Shown here one piece after another: positions 1 through 6,587 of a stretch of 7,441 bases of DNA (position 1 is its first letter; every line of letters begins with the position of its first letter). The DNA is taken from NCBI GenBank assembly GCA_963933115.1, contig CAWVSL010000069.1, positions 1 through 7,441 of the forward strand, given 5' to 3'. Below the pieces are notes generated by a model. It saw nothing but the letters and a program-made list of their open reading frames with translations. It did not search any database and had not been told where the DNA came from. This DNA comes from JALJPB01 sp963933115 (GTDB lineage: Bacteria > Pseudomonadota > Gammaproteobacteria > Enterobacterales > Alteromonadaceae). A program made the position numbers and the translations under genes.

Positions 1-79
1 TCTTTAATATAACTAAGACGCTCCATGCACACTAATAAACTATAAAACATTGTCTTCTTTAAAATTAGTCTATACTTTT

Positions 80-108
80 TTAACAATATTACTGAATTGT
101 TTTATAAT
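80..108 (+). promoter_or_regulatory. Sigma70-like promoter of the outer-membrane protein gene
   Basis: TTAACA (80-85) and a perfect TATAAT (103-108) are separated by exactly 17 bp, which is close to the sigma70 consensus (11 of 12 positions). Transcription would start near 115 and give a leader of about 45 nt before the ATG at 161. No operator-like repeat overlaps it, so it reads as a strong constitutive-type promoter. Seen directly in sequence; activity is inferred. Confidence 0.65.
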
Positions 109-160
109 ATTCTGTTCACTTTAAATCTATTGTTAATAACTTAAACATCAAGGATATAAA

Positions 161-688
161 ATGTTTAAAAAAATGGTACTGGCTATACTAGTAGTTTTAT
201 CTTCATTCTCTTCCTCCGCAAATTGGGTTGGTGGTTTAGGTTACATTAACTTATCAGACAAAGACGATGGCCTAGAAATCAATTTAAGTGGTATTACTGG
301 CTCACTGAGTTACAAAATCGATTCTAACCATAACTTTTATTTTATGCCCGAAGTACGTTTAGCCACTGGCATTAGTGACGACACCATTACTGTATTTAAT
401 GTTGATGTTGATATCGAAATGGATAGATTTATAGCCCTCTCTGTTCGTGGTCAATATGAGCTAGATAATGGTGTTTATCTTTTTGCTGCACCGTCTTACG
501 CTAATATAGAATTTACTGTTAAGGCCTCTCAAGACGGTCAACATGCTTCGGAAAGTGATGACTCTTGGGAGTTGGGTTTTGGTGGCGGTGTTGGTTATCA
601 ATTTAATGAGTCTACCTCAGCTGAATTTATCTATGAACAGTACGATGGCACAGATGTTTTAACCTTAGGTGTTAAAGTGGAATTTTAA
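161..688 (+). CDS. Small outer-membrane beta-barrel protein (porin-like, OmpA/OmpX-type fold)
   Basis: The 175-residue product starts with a clear Sec signal peptide: a KK pair, a hydrophobic stretch at about 5-13, then a Ser-rich end with likely cleavage after Ala20. The mature part of about 155 residues is a series of alternating hydrophobic and polar strands separated by Asp/Gly/Ser turns, with a glycine-rich strand at 139-147. It ends in V-K-V-E-F; a C-terminal Phe on an amphipathic strand is the usual signal recognised by the BAM complex. Size fits an eight-stranded barrel. Many acidic residues lie in the presumed outer loops (31-38, 71-75, 124-135). The start is supported by AAGGA at 150-154 and the promoter upstream. 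It stands alone, convergent with the efflux operon, and is much too small to be a TolC-type channel for that pump. Specific role unknown. Confidence 0.8.
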   Translation: MFKKMVLAILVVLSSFSSSANWVGGLGYINLSDKDDGLEINLSGITGSLSYKIDSNHNFYFMPEVRLATGISDDTITVFNVDVDIEMDRFIALSVRGQYELDNGVYLFAAPSYANIEFTVKASQDGQHASESDDSWELGFGGGVGYQFNESTSAEFIYEQYDGTDVLTLGVKVEF

Positions 689-735
689 TCTTTTATTCCC
701 ATTTGATTAGCAAGTTAAGTCAGAAAACCTCAACA

Positions 736-760
736 TTAAGACCTAGTCACTAAGGCTTAA
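736..760 (-). terminator. Possible terminator hairpin at the end of the efflux operon
   Basis: TTAAG (736-740) and CTTAA (756-760) pair, followed inward by CCT (742-744) with AGG (753-755). One A is bulged and the loop of 8 nt holds the adaptor stop codon. Downstream on the minus strand there is only a short TTTTCT run about 10 nt away, so it is a weak intrinsic terminator at best. It may instead block read-through between the two convergent genes. Confidence 0.3.
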
Positions 761-1808
761 CCAGTACCTGTTCATTTGCTTGTAAGCCTGAAATTATAGC
801 AACTAAACCATCAGCCGTTTCTTTTCCTAAACGTACGAAGCGACGTTGAGCAATTCCTCCTTCGTTGACCCAAATCACTGATAACTGTCCTACTTGGGCA
901 ATACGACTTTTTGGCAGATAAATAACATTTTCACGACCCGCAGGAATTAACATTCTGGCGTACATTCCTGGTAATAGTTGCTCTTGGTATTTGATGCTAG
1001 CCTTCACTAAAAAACTACGCGATCCTGTATTAGCCGCAGGTACAATTTCTTCTATTTTTGCTTGTAACACTTGATTAGAGGTTGGTAGTTGAACTTCAAT
1101 AGTTTGACCTTGAGTTAGCTCAAAGGCTAATTTTTCTCTAACTTGACCTTCAACTCTTAGTGACAAAGGATTGTAGATTGAAAGTAGTTTATTACCTGGT
1201 TGTGCTGTATTGCCAGGTTCAGTAAAACGATCAACCACCCGACCATCCATTGGCGCTCTAAGTTCGGTATAACTAAGTGCAGTTTGTACTTGTTTTAGTA
1301 CTTGCTTTACTGTGTTTAATTCTGCCAATAACGCATTATAATCAGCTTTTGATTTATCTAATACAACATCAGAGATTAGTTTTTGGCGGTGAATGTCTTT
1401 AGAACGCTCAAAATTTTTCTTTGCTTCTATGTAACGAGCGAGTATGACGTTAACTTGCTCTTTTGCCTGTAATACTTGTGATTGAAGTTCTGCTTGTTCT
1501 AATTTAATTAATAATTGTCCCTCTTTGACGGTATCGCCCGCTCTTACTAATATCTCATCAATACGCGCCAATATGCGTGACGATATAATACTGGCTTGCT
1601 TAGCATTAATAGTGGCGGCAATAGGTTCAAAAACTATAGTGTTTTGTGGTGTAACGGTAAAAACATCTTTATAGTTTTGGACGAGTGGTTTAGTGACATT
1701 TGGCATAACTTTGTCATTAAATAAACCGGCAAACCAGGCAACACTTAATAATAAACCCACAAGAGTCAACAGTGGAATTGATAGTTTTTGTATCCATGCT
1801 TGTTTCAT
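750..1808 (-). CDS. RND efflux periplasmic adaptor subunit (membrane fusion protein)
   Basis: This 352-residue protein bridges an inner-membrane RND pump and an outer-membrane channel. An N-terminal membrane anchor lies at about 11-30, with no lipobox cysteine, so it is held by the helix and not by lipid. The order of domains is typical: first half of the lipoyl-like domain at about 62-103 (RAGDTVKEGQLLIKL at 89-103), an alpha-helical hairpin at about 104-178, the second lipoyl half at 180-211 (YTELRAPMDGRVV), a beta-barrel at about 215-290, and a membrane-proximal domain to the C-terminus. The start ATG is preceded by GGAG (1817-1820) at a spacing of 8 nt. It lies 86 nt downstream of the permease on the same strand and is surely its partner, although adaptor genes more often come first. 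Substrate unknown. Confidence 0.93.
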   Translation of the reverse strand: MKQAWIQKLSIPLLTLVGLLLSVAWFAGLFNDKVMPNVTKPLVQNYKDVFTVTPQNTIVFEPIAATINAKQASIISSRILARIDEILVRAGDTVKEGQLLIKLEQAELQSQVLQAKEQVNVILARYIEAKKNFERSKDIHRQKLISDVVLDKSKADYNALLAELNTVKQVLKQVQTALSYTELRAPMDGRVVDRFTEPGNTAQPGNKLLSIYNPLSLRVEGQVREKLAFELTQGQTIEVQLPTSNQVLQAKIEEIVPAANTGSRSFLVKASIKYQEQLLPGMYARMLIPAGRENVIYLPKSRIAQVGQLSVIWVNEGGIAQRRFVRLGKETADGLVAIISGLQANEQVLVKP

Positions 1809-1835
1809 ATTATTTTCTCCGTTGTTTGTCTTTTT

Positions 1836-1895
1836 TTAATGTCTTATTTGTTGAACAGTGGCACATGCGGTTTCTTTTGATGACGCATCCTTCAT
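1836..1895 (-). CDS. Candidate 19-residue small ORF between permease and adaptor
   Basis: An ATG overlaps the permease stop by one base (TAATG) and opens a frame of 19 codons: MKDASSKETACATVQQIRH. A good Shine-Dalgarno stretch (AGAGGTGG) lies inside the last permease codons, with GAGG ending 7 nt before the ATG. The peptide is polar, has one Cys and no membrane segment, and resembles nothing I know. It could be a real small protein, or a coupling ORF that carries terminating ribosomes toward the adaptor start 27 nt further on. Overlapping starts of this kind also arise by chance. A weak stem (ATGCG 1865-1869 with CGCAT 1884-1888) lies within it. Confidence 0.3.
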   Translation of the reverse strand: MKDASSKETACATVQQIRH

Positions 1896-4800
1896 TACAC
1901 CACCTCTTGATCTTTTGTTGGTTTTTCAAAAACTAATAAATAAACGATAGGAACAACAAATAAGGTAAATACTGTCGATGAGATAATGCCAAAAATAATG
2001 GCAATGGCTAAACCACTAAATACTGGGTCTAGCGTGATAATTAAATTACCTAATAAGGTTGTTCCTGCTGTCAGCAATACCGGTCTCATCCTTACCGCAC
2101 CAGCCTGAAGTAGTGCTTCTTTAATCGCTGCCCCTTGAGCCCTTGCTTGGGTAATAAATTCCACTAAAATCAGTGAATTTCTGACCACTATTCCAGCTAA
2201 GGCAATCATGCCTATCATGGCGGTTGCAGTAAATAACACAGGCTCTGGCGCACCTGAAATTTCTCGTTCACCAAATTGATTTAACATAAAGAAGCCAGGC
2301 ATAATACCGATAACGGTTAACGGGATTGCTGACATGATGATCAATGATAATGCGGTGGAAGCAGTTTGAATACGTAGTACAAAATAAATACCAACAAGTG
2401 CAAAAACAAAGGCTAGCCCCATATCTCTGAAAACCCTAATCGTAATACGCCATTCACCTTCACCACTCCATACTAACTTTATATCTTCTGGTAAAGTCCA
2501 TTTATCATCGCCACCAGCGTTTAAAAAAGTACGCGTTTGCCAATTTGTCACCTGTGGTTGTTTATTAGCTTGAGCGTTATCTTGAGCGATAAGCTCATCA
2601 ACATTTTGACTATTTGCCTTTGAGTAAACTAAGTCTGCAGCAACATCGGCAATAACTTCAACAGGTGTCCGTCCAGAAATTTCAGCCATAACATAAACCA
2701 CTGGTTTTAAGTCTTTATGAAAAATAGTTTTATCATTTATTTGTTGCTCAAATGTGCCAAGTTCACCTAATGCGACTAATGACTGTGGCTCAATATCAAT
2801 ACCTTGTGCAGTACTCTTCTGTAATATACCGGGTCGTCCTTTAACCGATAATCGGTAAAAATCTTGTAAATTCTCACGCTGTGCAATAGGGAGTTGAACT
2901 TTAATCGCCAGAGGTGATGCTTCATTTTCTTCATGCATAAAACCTACAACACGGCCTTGACTAGCAACAGTTAATACCTGATTAATATCATCAGTAGAAA
3001 TTCCTGAAAGTGCCGCCTTAGTTTTATCGGTAATAAAGCGTAGTCTTTGTTGGTCACTCTCAACATTACTGTCAATTTCAACGACCATAGGTTCGCGAGC
3101 CAAGCGGTTTTCAACCAATATGGCTGACTTTTGAATATTTACATAGGGGGTAAATTGACTACCATATAGCTCAGCAACCAAAGTATTCATCACTGGTGGA
3201 CCTGGCGGTACTTCAACAACTTTGATATCGGCACCATTAACATTTAAGGGTGTTAATAATGTTCTTAATCTAAGGACTACGCCATGGGACTGATGCTCCC
3301 GATCATCTTTGTCAATTAGTGTTAGACGTAAATCTGCTGTATTAGGTGTTTGGCGTTGATAATATTGGCGAACTAAACCATTAAAGTCGATAGGTGATGG
3401 GGTACCAACATAAGCTGATATGGTTTTAACCTCAGGTAACAACTGGACTTTAGCTGAAATATTTTTAGCTAACGCTGCTGTTTGCTCCAACGTTGTGCTT
3501 TCAGGCATATCAATAATAATTTGAATTTCATTTTTATTATCAAAAGGCAATAATTTTAATGGCACAAATCTCATAACTGGAAGCATTGCTGCAATCACAA
3601 ACACAATGAAGACGCCAATAAGTATAACTTTTGATTGGCGACGACTTTCAAGTATAGGGTTTAGAATTTTTCTATAAAAAGTGTCAAACCCTGAAGGTTT
3701 AGCCATTTCTTCTTTCTTAATAGTCGATGGGTACTTTAAAAATTTAGACGCAAGCCAAGGGGTGACAAAAAAGGCAACTATGGTACTTACTATTACACTT
3801 AATGGCACATTAAATGCCATAGGAGCCATGTAGGGGCCCATCATTCCAGTGATAAAGGCCAATGGAGCAAAAGCAAGCACAATAGCGAGTGTTGATAGTA
3901 ATAGTGGCACACGAATCTCATTTATTGCACCAACAATACTTTCTTTTAAGTTATCCTTTATACTGTGTTTACCTCGCTTTAGGTAACGTTCAATGTTATC
4001 AACACCCGTGATAGGGTCGTCAACCAATAAACCTAAAGATAAAATAAGGGCAAAAAGCGTTACACGATTTATTGTGTAGCCAAACGCTAAATCTATCGCC
4101 AAAGTAATACCATAACAAATGGGCACCGCAAGGCCGACGACTATCGCGGCTCGCCAACCTAAGAATACGCCAATAAAAACGACGACAGTAAATATTGCAA
4201 AAGCTAAACTCGTTGTCAGGTTATTAACCTTGTCGTTAGCGGTTTCACCATAATCACGTAAAATTTCAACATGTACATTCTTTGGAAATAGTTTTTCCTG
4301 AAGTAACTTTATTTGCTCCTTTACTTTTTTTGAGACGACAACCGCATTACTACCACGCTGCTTTGCGACACTAATAGTAACGACCGGGTAATTAGTTGTA
4401 TTGATAACTTCTGATTTATTTTTATTAAGCTGATGACCTTGAGCAAAGTCGATCCAAGTATAATATTTAGCCTCGCTTGGACCATCAATAATAGTAGCAA
4501 CATCTTTAAGTAAAACTACACTGCCATCAATTACATTAATTGGGGTTTGTGCTAACGCGTTAATTGAGCGATAAACATCACCACTTTCAAAACGAATAGA
4601 TTGATGATTAAGGGCTAAGTTACCTTGGTGTTGTAAAGTATTGGAGGCTTGAATAGCGCTAAACACCTCAGTAATAGAGGTTTTTCTTGCTGAGAGTTGT
4701 TCTGGGTTTAAATTAACCTGAACAACACGGGGACGGCCACCAATAATATTAACTTCACTTGTATTTTCAATACCTTGTAATACTGTACTTATCTCTTGTG

Positions 4801-5296
4801 CTAATCGGCGAAGTGCAAAGTCATCCGTTATTCTTGGATCATCACTCCACAATCCAAGCATCACAATAGGGACATCGTCAACTTCTTGAGGCCGTACTAA
4901 CCAATTATCGATAATAGCCGGCATATTATTTTCATTTGCCAATAGCTTGTTATGGGTATTAAGAATAGCTTGTTCACGGTTTTCACCGACATAAAAACGT
5001 AAGGTAACGACCGACTGACCATTAGTTGTTGCTGAATACACATGTTCGACACCTGATATTTGAGATAATAGTTTCTCTAAAGGCGTAGTAATTAATCGTT
5101 CAACTTGTCTAGCATTGACTCCCTTAGCAGTCACCTCCACATCAATCATGGGTACAACGATTTGTGGTTCTTCTTCTCTGGGAGTAAATTTCAAGGCAAC
5201 TGCACCAGCAAAAACTGAGAATAAGAGTATTGCTATTGGTAGTTTACTCAACAATGCCCAGCGAATTAACCTGGCAGTAAAGTTAGTATTATTCAT
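1895..5296 (-). CDS. RND-family efflux permease, inner-membrane proton antiporter (AcrB/HAE-like)
   Basis: The 1133-residue protein would be the proton-driven pump of a tripartite efflux complex. The usual RND plan is visible: TM1 at about 14-36, a first periplasmic porter and docking loop to about 358, TM2-TM6 from about 360 to 515, a linker and TM7 at about 555-577, a second large periplasmic loop to about 950, and TM8-TM12 from about 955 to 1123. TM4 carries the proton-relay Asp pair D426-D427 in LGLLVDDPITGVDNIER. In TM10, GIVVRNSLILVEF has Arg1039 where AcrB has Lys940. It is some 80 residues longer than AcrB; part of the excess is a polar Gln/Asn/Asp-rich stretch at about 890-945. Start: AGGT (5303-5306) lies 6 nt before the ATG. 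It follows the regulator gene by 46 nt, so the two are co-transcribed. Export of drugs, detergents, metabolites or sulfur-stress products is possible; the substrate cannot be read here. Confidence 0.94.
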   Translation of the reverse strand: MNNTNFTARLIRWALLSKLPIAILLFSVFAGAVALKFTPREEEPQIVVPMIDVEVTAKGVNARQVERLITTPLEKLLSQISGVEHVYSATTNGQSVVTLRFYVGENREQAILNTHNKLLANENNMPAIIDNWLVRPQEVDDVPIVMLGLWSDDPRITDDFALRRLAQEISTVLQGIENTSEVNIIGGRPRVVQVNLNPEQLSARKTSITEVFSAIQASNTLQHQGNLALNHQSIRFESGDVYRSINALAQTPINVIDGSVVLLKDVATIIDGPSEAKYYTWIDFAQGHQLNKNKSEVINTTNYPVVTISVAKQRGSNAVVVSKKVKEQIKLLQEKLFPKNVHVEILRDYGETANDKVNNLTTSLAFAIFTVVVFIGVFLGWRAAIVVGLAVPICYGITLAIDLAFGYTINRVTLFALILSLGLLVDDPITGVDNIERYLKRGKHSIKDNLKESIVGAINEIRVPLLLSTLAIVLAFAPLAFITGMMGPYMAPMAFNVPLSVIVSTIVAFFVTPWLASKFLKYPSTIKKEEMAKPSGFDTFYRKILNPILESRRQSKVILIGVFIVFVIAAMLPVMRFVPLKLLPFDNKNEIQIIIDMPESTTLEQTAALAKNISAKVQLLPEVKTISAYVGTPSPIDFNGLVRQYYQRQTPNTADLRLTLIDKDDREHQSHGVVLRLRTLLTPLNVNGADIKVVEVPPGPPVMNTLVAELYGSQFTPYVNIQKSAILVENRLAREPMVVEIDSNVESDQQRLRFITDKTKAALSGISTDDINQVLTVASQGRVVGFMHEENEASPLAIKVQLPIAQRENLQDFYRLSVKGRPGILQKSTAQGIDIEPQSLVALGELGTFEQQINDKTIFHKDLKPVVYVMAEISGRTPVEVIADVAADLVYSKANSQNVDELIAQDNAQANKQPQVTNWQTRTFLNAGGDDKWTLPEDIKLVWSGEGEWRITIRVFRDMGLAFVFALVGIYFVLRIQTASTALSLIIMSAIPLTVIGIMPGFFMLNQFGEREISGAPEPVLFTATAMIGMIALAGIVVRNSLILVEFITQARAQGAAIKEALLQAGAVRMRPVLLTAGTTLLGNLIITLDPVFSGLAIAIIFGIISSTVFTLFVVPIVYLLVFEKPTKDQEVV

Positions 5297-5342
5297 AAAA
5301 TTACCTGTTGATGTCTAACGTAATATTTTGCTGAACTTCTAT

Positions 5343-5648
5343 TTATACGGTTTGACAATAAGTATCATGCAATGTAATTAATAACGTTTGTAATTTAGGA
5401 TTATCAACACGATAAAAGATGGTTTGAGACTCTCGGCGAGTTGTTACCAACTGATTATCTCTTAGCTTAGCAAGATGTTGTGACAGGGCCGATTGTGATA
5501 AATCAATTTGATCATTTAATTGGCCAACAGACAATTCTTGATTAGCCAGACAACATAAAATCATTAAGCGATTTTTATTAGCAAGTTGTTTTAACAATAA
5601 AGCCACTTGTTCAGCATTCTTACTTAATTCTTTTGGATTAATATCCAT
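5343..5648 (-). CDS. ArsR-family thiol-switch repressor, HlyU/BigR/SqrR/YgaV-like
   Basis: A 101-residue winged-helix DNA-binding regulator. Alignment from memory to Vibrio HlyU and Xylella BigR is strong along the whole length: LANKNRLMILC at 22-32, ELSVGQL at 38-44, recognition helix SQSALSQHLAKLRD at 51-64, and the wing TTRRESQTIFYRV at 69-81. Cys32 and Cys98 fall where HlyU and BigR carry the cysteine pair that is linked by disulfide or polysulfide bridges on sensing oxidants or persulfides. The CxC of metal-sensing ArsR is absent (S40-V-G). An extra Cys33 sits beside Cys32. I chose ATG 5648 over a GTG one codon upstream because AGGG (5657-5660) is then 8 nt away. It is divergent from a rhodanese gene and is first in the efflux operon, so it probably represses both and itself. 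The ligand is inferred, not shown. Confidence 0.88.
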   Translation of the reverse strand: MDINPKELSKNAEQVALLLKQLANKNRLMILCCLANQELSVGQLNDQIDLSQSALSQHLAKLRDNQLVTTRRESQTIFYRVDNPKLQTLLITLHDTYCQTV

Positions 5649-5678
5649 CACTTGTACCCTAGAGTTATATTATTAAAA

Positions 5679-5706
5679 ACTTGCTTTATTATAAGTTGCT
5701 TAATTA
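5679..5706. repeat. Tandem imperfect 13-bp repeat in the divergent promoter region
   Basis: Two copies, ACTTGCTTTATTA (5679-5691) and AGTTGCTTAATTA (5694-5706), match at 11 of 13 positions and begin 15 bp apart. They flank or overlap the -10 box of the regulator operon and contain the candidate -35 (TTGCTT) of the rhodanese promoter. They could be half-sites for a dimeric regulator, or chance similarity in AT-rich DNA. Confidence 0.35.
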
Positions 5707-5716
5707 GTAAAGTCTA
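5688..5716 (-). promoter_or_regulatory. Predicted promoter of the regulator-efflux operon
   Basis: On the minus strand a perfect TATAAT (5693 down to 5688) is preceded, 17 bp upstream, by TAGACT (5716 down to 5711), a 4-of-6 match to the -35 box. The leader to the ATG at 5648 would be about 33 nt. The -10 box lies between the two copies of a 13-bp direct repeat, a sensible place for repressor control. Confidence 0.45.
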
Positions 5717-5723
5717 ATATACT
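5696..5723 (+). promoter_or_regulatory. Predicted promoter of the rhodanese gene
   Basis: TATACT (5718-5723, 5 of 6 to the -10 consensus) stands 16 bp after TTGCTT (5696-5701). The -35 is poor, which suits a regulated promoter. It overlaps, on the opposite strand, the predicted promoter of the efflux operon, so one bound repressor could control both directions. Confidence 0.4.
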
Positions 5724-5732
5724 TTATATATT
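5716..5732. promoter_or_regulatory. Candidate operator: 6-5-6 inverted repeat
   Basis: AATATA (5716-5721) and TATATT (5727-5732) are perfect inverted arms around CTTTA. The site covers the presumed rhodanese -10 and abuts the -35 of the efflux operon. AT-rich imperfect palindromes are the usual targets of BigR/HlyU-type dimers, so this is my best operator candidate. In DNA this rich in A and T a 6-bp repeat is weak evidence by itself. Confidence 0.4.
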
Positions 5733-5762
5733 CAAATCATGAGAACTTAGTAAGGATAGACC

Positions 5763-6116
5763 ATGTTAATTCCCATTCCAGATCTAGTTAACCAAATAAA
5801 ACAAACGGTAAAGTTAGTTACTGCATCTGAAGCCATAATTAAGTGCCAAGAATTATCAGGTGTTATCATTGATGTGAGGGAGCCAGATGAAGTAAATGGC
5901 AAGGTTACCGCGGGCACAGTTAATATTCCCCGAGGAGTTTTAGAAATGAAGATGTCGATGCTTTATCCTGATGCTGACCAAGCGATATTTATTCATTGTG
6001 CTTCAGGTGTAAGAGCTATTTTTTCCGCTGAACAGTTGCATCGTTTAGGCTATAAAAATGTCTGGGCAATTACTTGTGCTATAGAAGATGTTTGTCGCAC
6101 TTTTGCGATAAAATAG
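5763..6116 (+). CDS. Single-domain rhodanese (sulfane-sulfur transferase)
   Basis: The 117-residue cytoplasmic protein has one rhodanese domain. IIDVREPDE (35-43) is the typical CH2A-like motif, NIPRGVLEMK (54-63) follows, and the active-site loop is C79-A-S-G-V-R84, with Cys79 the likely carrier of the persulfide. Such proteins move sulfur from thiosulfate or persulfides to cyanide, thiols or protein acceptors. Two cysteines, Cys105 and Cys111, occupy the region where rhodaneses usually have a Gly-Gly and a Trp (T-C-A-I-E-D-V-C-R). The start is well supported by AAGGA (5752-5756), 6 nt before the ATG. It is divergent from the thiol-switch regulator, a pairing like ygaV-ygaP in E. coli, which suggests control by that regulator and a job in sulfide or persulfide detoxification. 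There is no membrane segment, unlike YgaP. Confidence 0.88.
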   Translation: MLIPIPDLVNQIKQTVKLVTASEAIIKCQELSGVIIDVREPDEVNGKVTAGTVNIPRGVLEMKMSMLYPDADQAIFIHCASGVRAIFSAEQLHRLGYKNVWAITCAIEDVCRTFAIK

Positions 6117-6117
6117 A

Positions 6118-6149
6118 TTGATGGGGCACCCCCTACTCCCGTCAACTTT
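6118..6149 (+). terminator. Likely terminator hairpin after the rhodanese gene
   Basis: TTGATGGG (6118-6125) pairs with CCCGTCAA (6138-6145), eight base pairs including one G-T, with a C-rich 12-nt loop. The stem begins two bases after the stop codon and is followed by CTTTA, a short T run. GC content is well above the surroundings. A weak intrinsic terminator is the simplest reading. Confidence 0.45.
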
Positions 6150-6164
6150 AAGATAAACTAGCGC

Positions 6165-6185
6165 CAACAATTATCATAAATGTTG
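6165..6185. repeat. 21-bp near-perfect palindrome
   Basis: The arms CAACAATTAT and ATAAATGTTG surround a central C (6175), with a single mismatched pair. As a hairpin it would need a larger loop: CAACA/TGTTG plus some inner A-T pairs. A CTTTTT run follows at 6193-6198. It may be a protein-binding site or a weak second terminator. Confidence 0.35.
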
Positions 6186-6189
6186 ATAG

Positions 6190-6459
6190 TTACTTTTTAA
6201 TAGTAATTTTAAGTATGCAAATGGGTTACAAATCGCTGCGCCTTATTTAGCTTTAAATTTAGCGTCTAAATTCTTAGCTAATCGTGCCGCAGTAATAGGT
6301 TTAGACTTAGCTGCATTGTCTTCAGGTAAACAACCGCATGATTTAGTTAAGCCCCGTTTAGAGTGTGGCCAGTCAATAGGGATAAAGCACCTAAACTATA
6401 TGCACAATTCCATGCTGATAATTGACGACCACCTTAGCGATATGATTGTCTGCTTTTGA
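6190..6459 (+). pseudogene. Unrecognised coding remnant or decayed gene
   Basis: The frame is open for 89 codons, from just after a TAG (6187-6189) to a TGA. It has no ATG until codon 74, so no plausible start for most of it. The predicted peptide looks protein-like: an Ala/Leu-rich helix-like part (IAAPYLALNLASKFLANRAA, about residues 15-34), GLDLAALSSGKQPHDLVKP, then an acidic C-terminal part. Codon use (TTA, GCT, GGT) matches the real genes nearby. I do not recognise a family. It may be the end of a gene whose 5' part has been lost or frameshifted, or a chance open frame. No Shine-Dalgarno sequence was found. Confidence 0.3.
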
Positions 6460-6587
6460 TATTACTTGATAATCGTGTGAATGTTTGATTTATTAAATGT
6501 AGCACTGACAGATATATTCCTTTGGAGGGCTTTACTTATTCACTGGTTTGTTAACGAGGTTTACTAAGATAATTACTAATTTGTCTA

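Noticed and set aside
1..50. Possible 5' end of a divergent minus-strand gene (starting MFYSLLVC at position 50)
   Set aside because: Only 16 codons are inside the window, with a poor ribosome-binding site and no recognisable peptide.
4321..4503. Minus-strand open frame of 60 codons
   Set aside because: It lies entirely inside the RND permease gene in another frame and has a Leu/Ser-rich shadow-like composition.
5115..5318. Plus-strand open frame of 67 codons
   Set aside because: It is antisense to the start of the permease gene, with no ribosome-binding site and no family resemblance.
5649..5651. GTG start for the ArsR regulator, one codon upstream of the ATG
   Set aside because: It would place AGGG only 5 nt away, against 8 nt for the ATG at 5648; the ATG is also the commoner start.
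6481..6567. 28-codon plus-strand ORF starting MFDLLNVALTDIF
   Set aside because: It has a hydrophobic, Trp-containing look of a small membrane peptide, but no Shine-Dalgarno, no promoter, and a stop directly before the ATG. Chance is as likely; it might be a further piece of the decayed region to its left.
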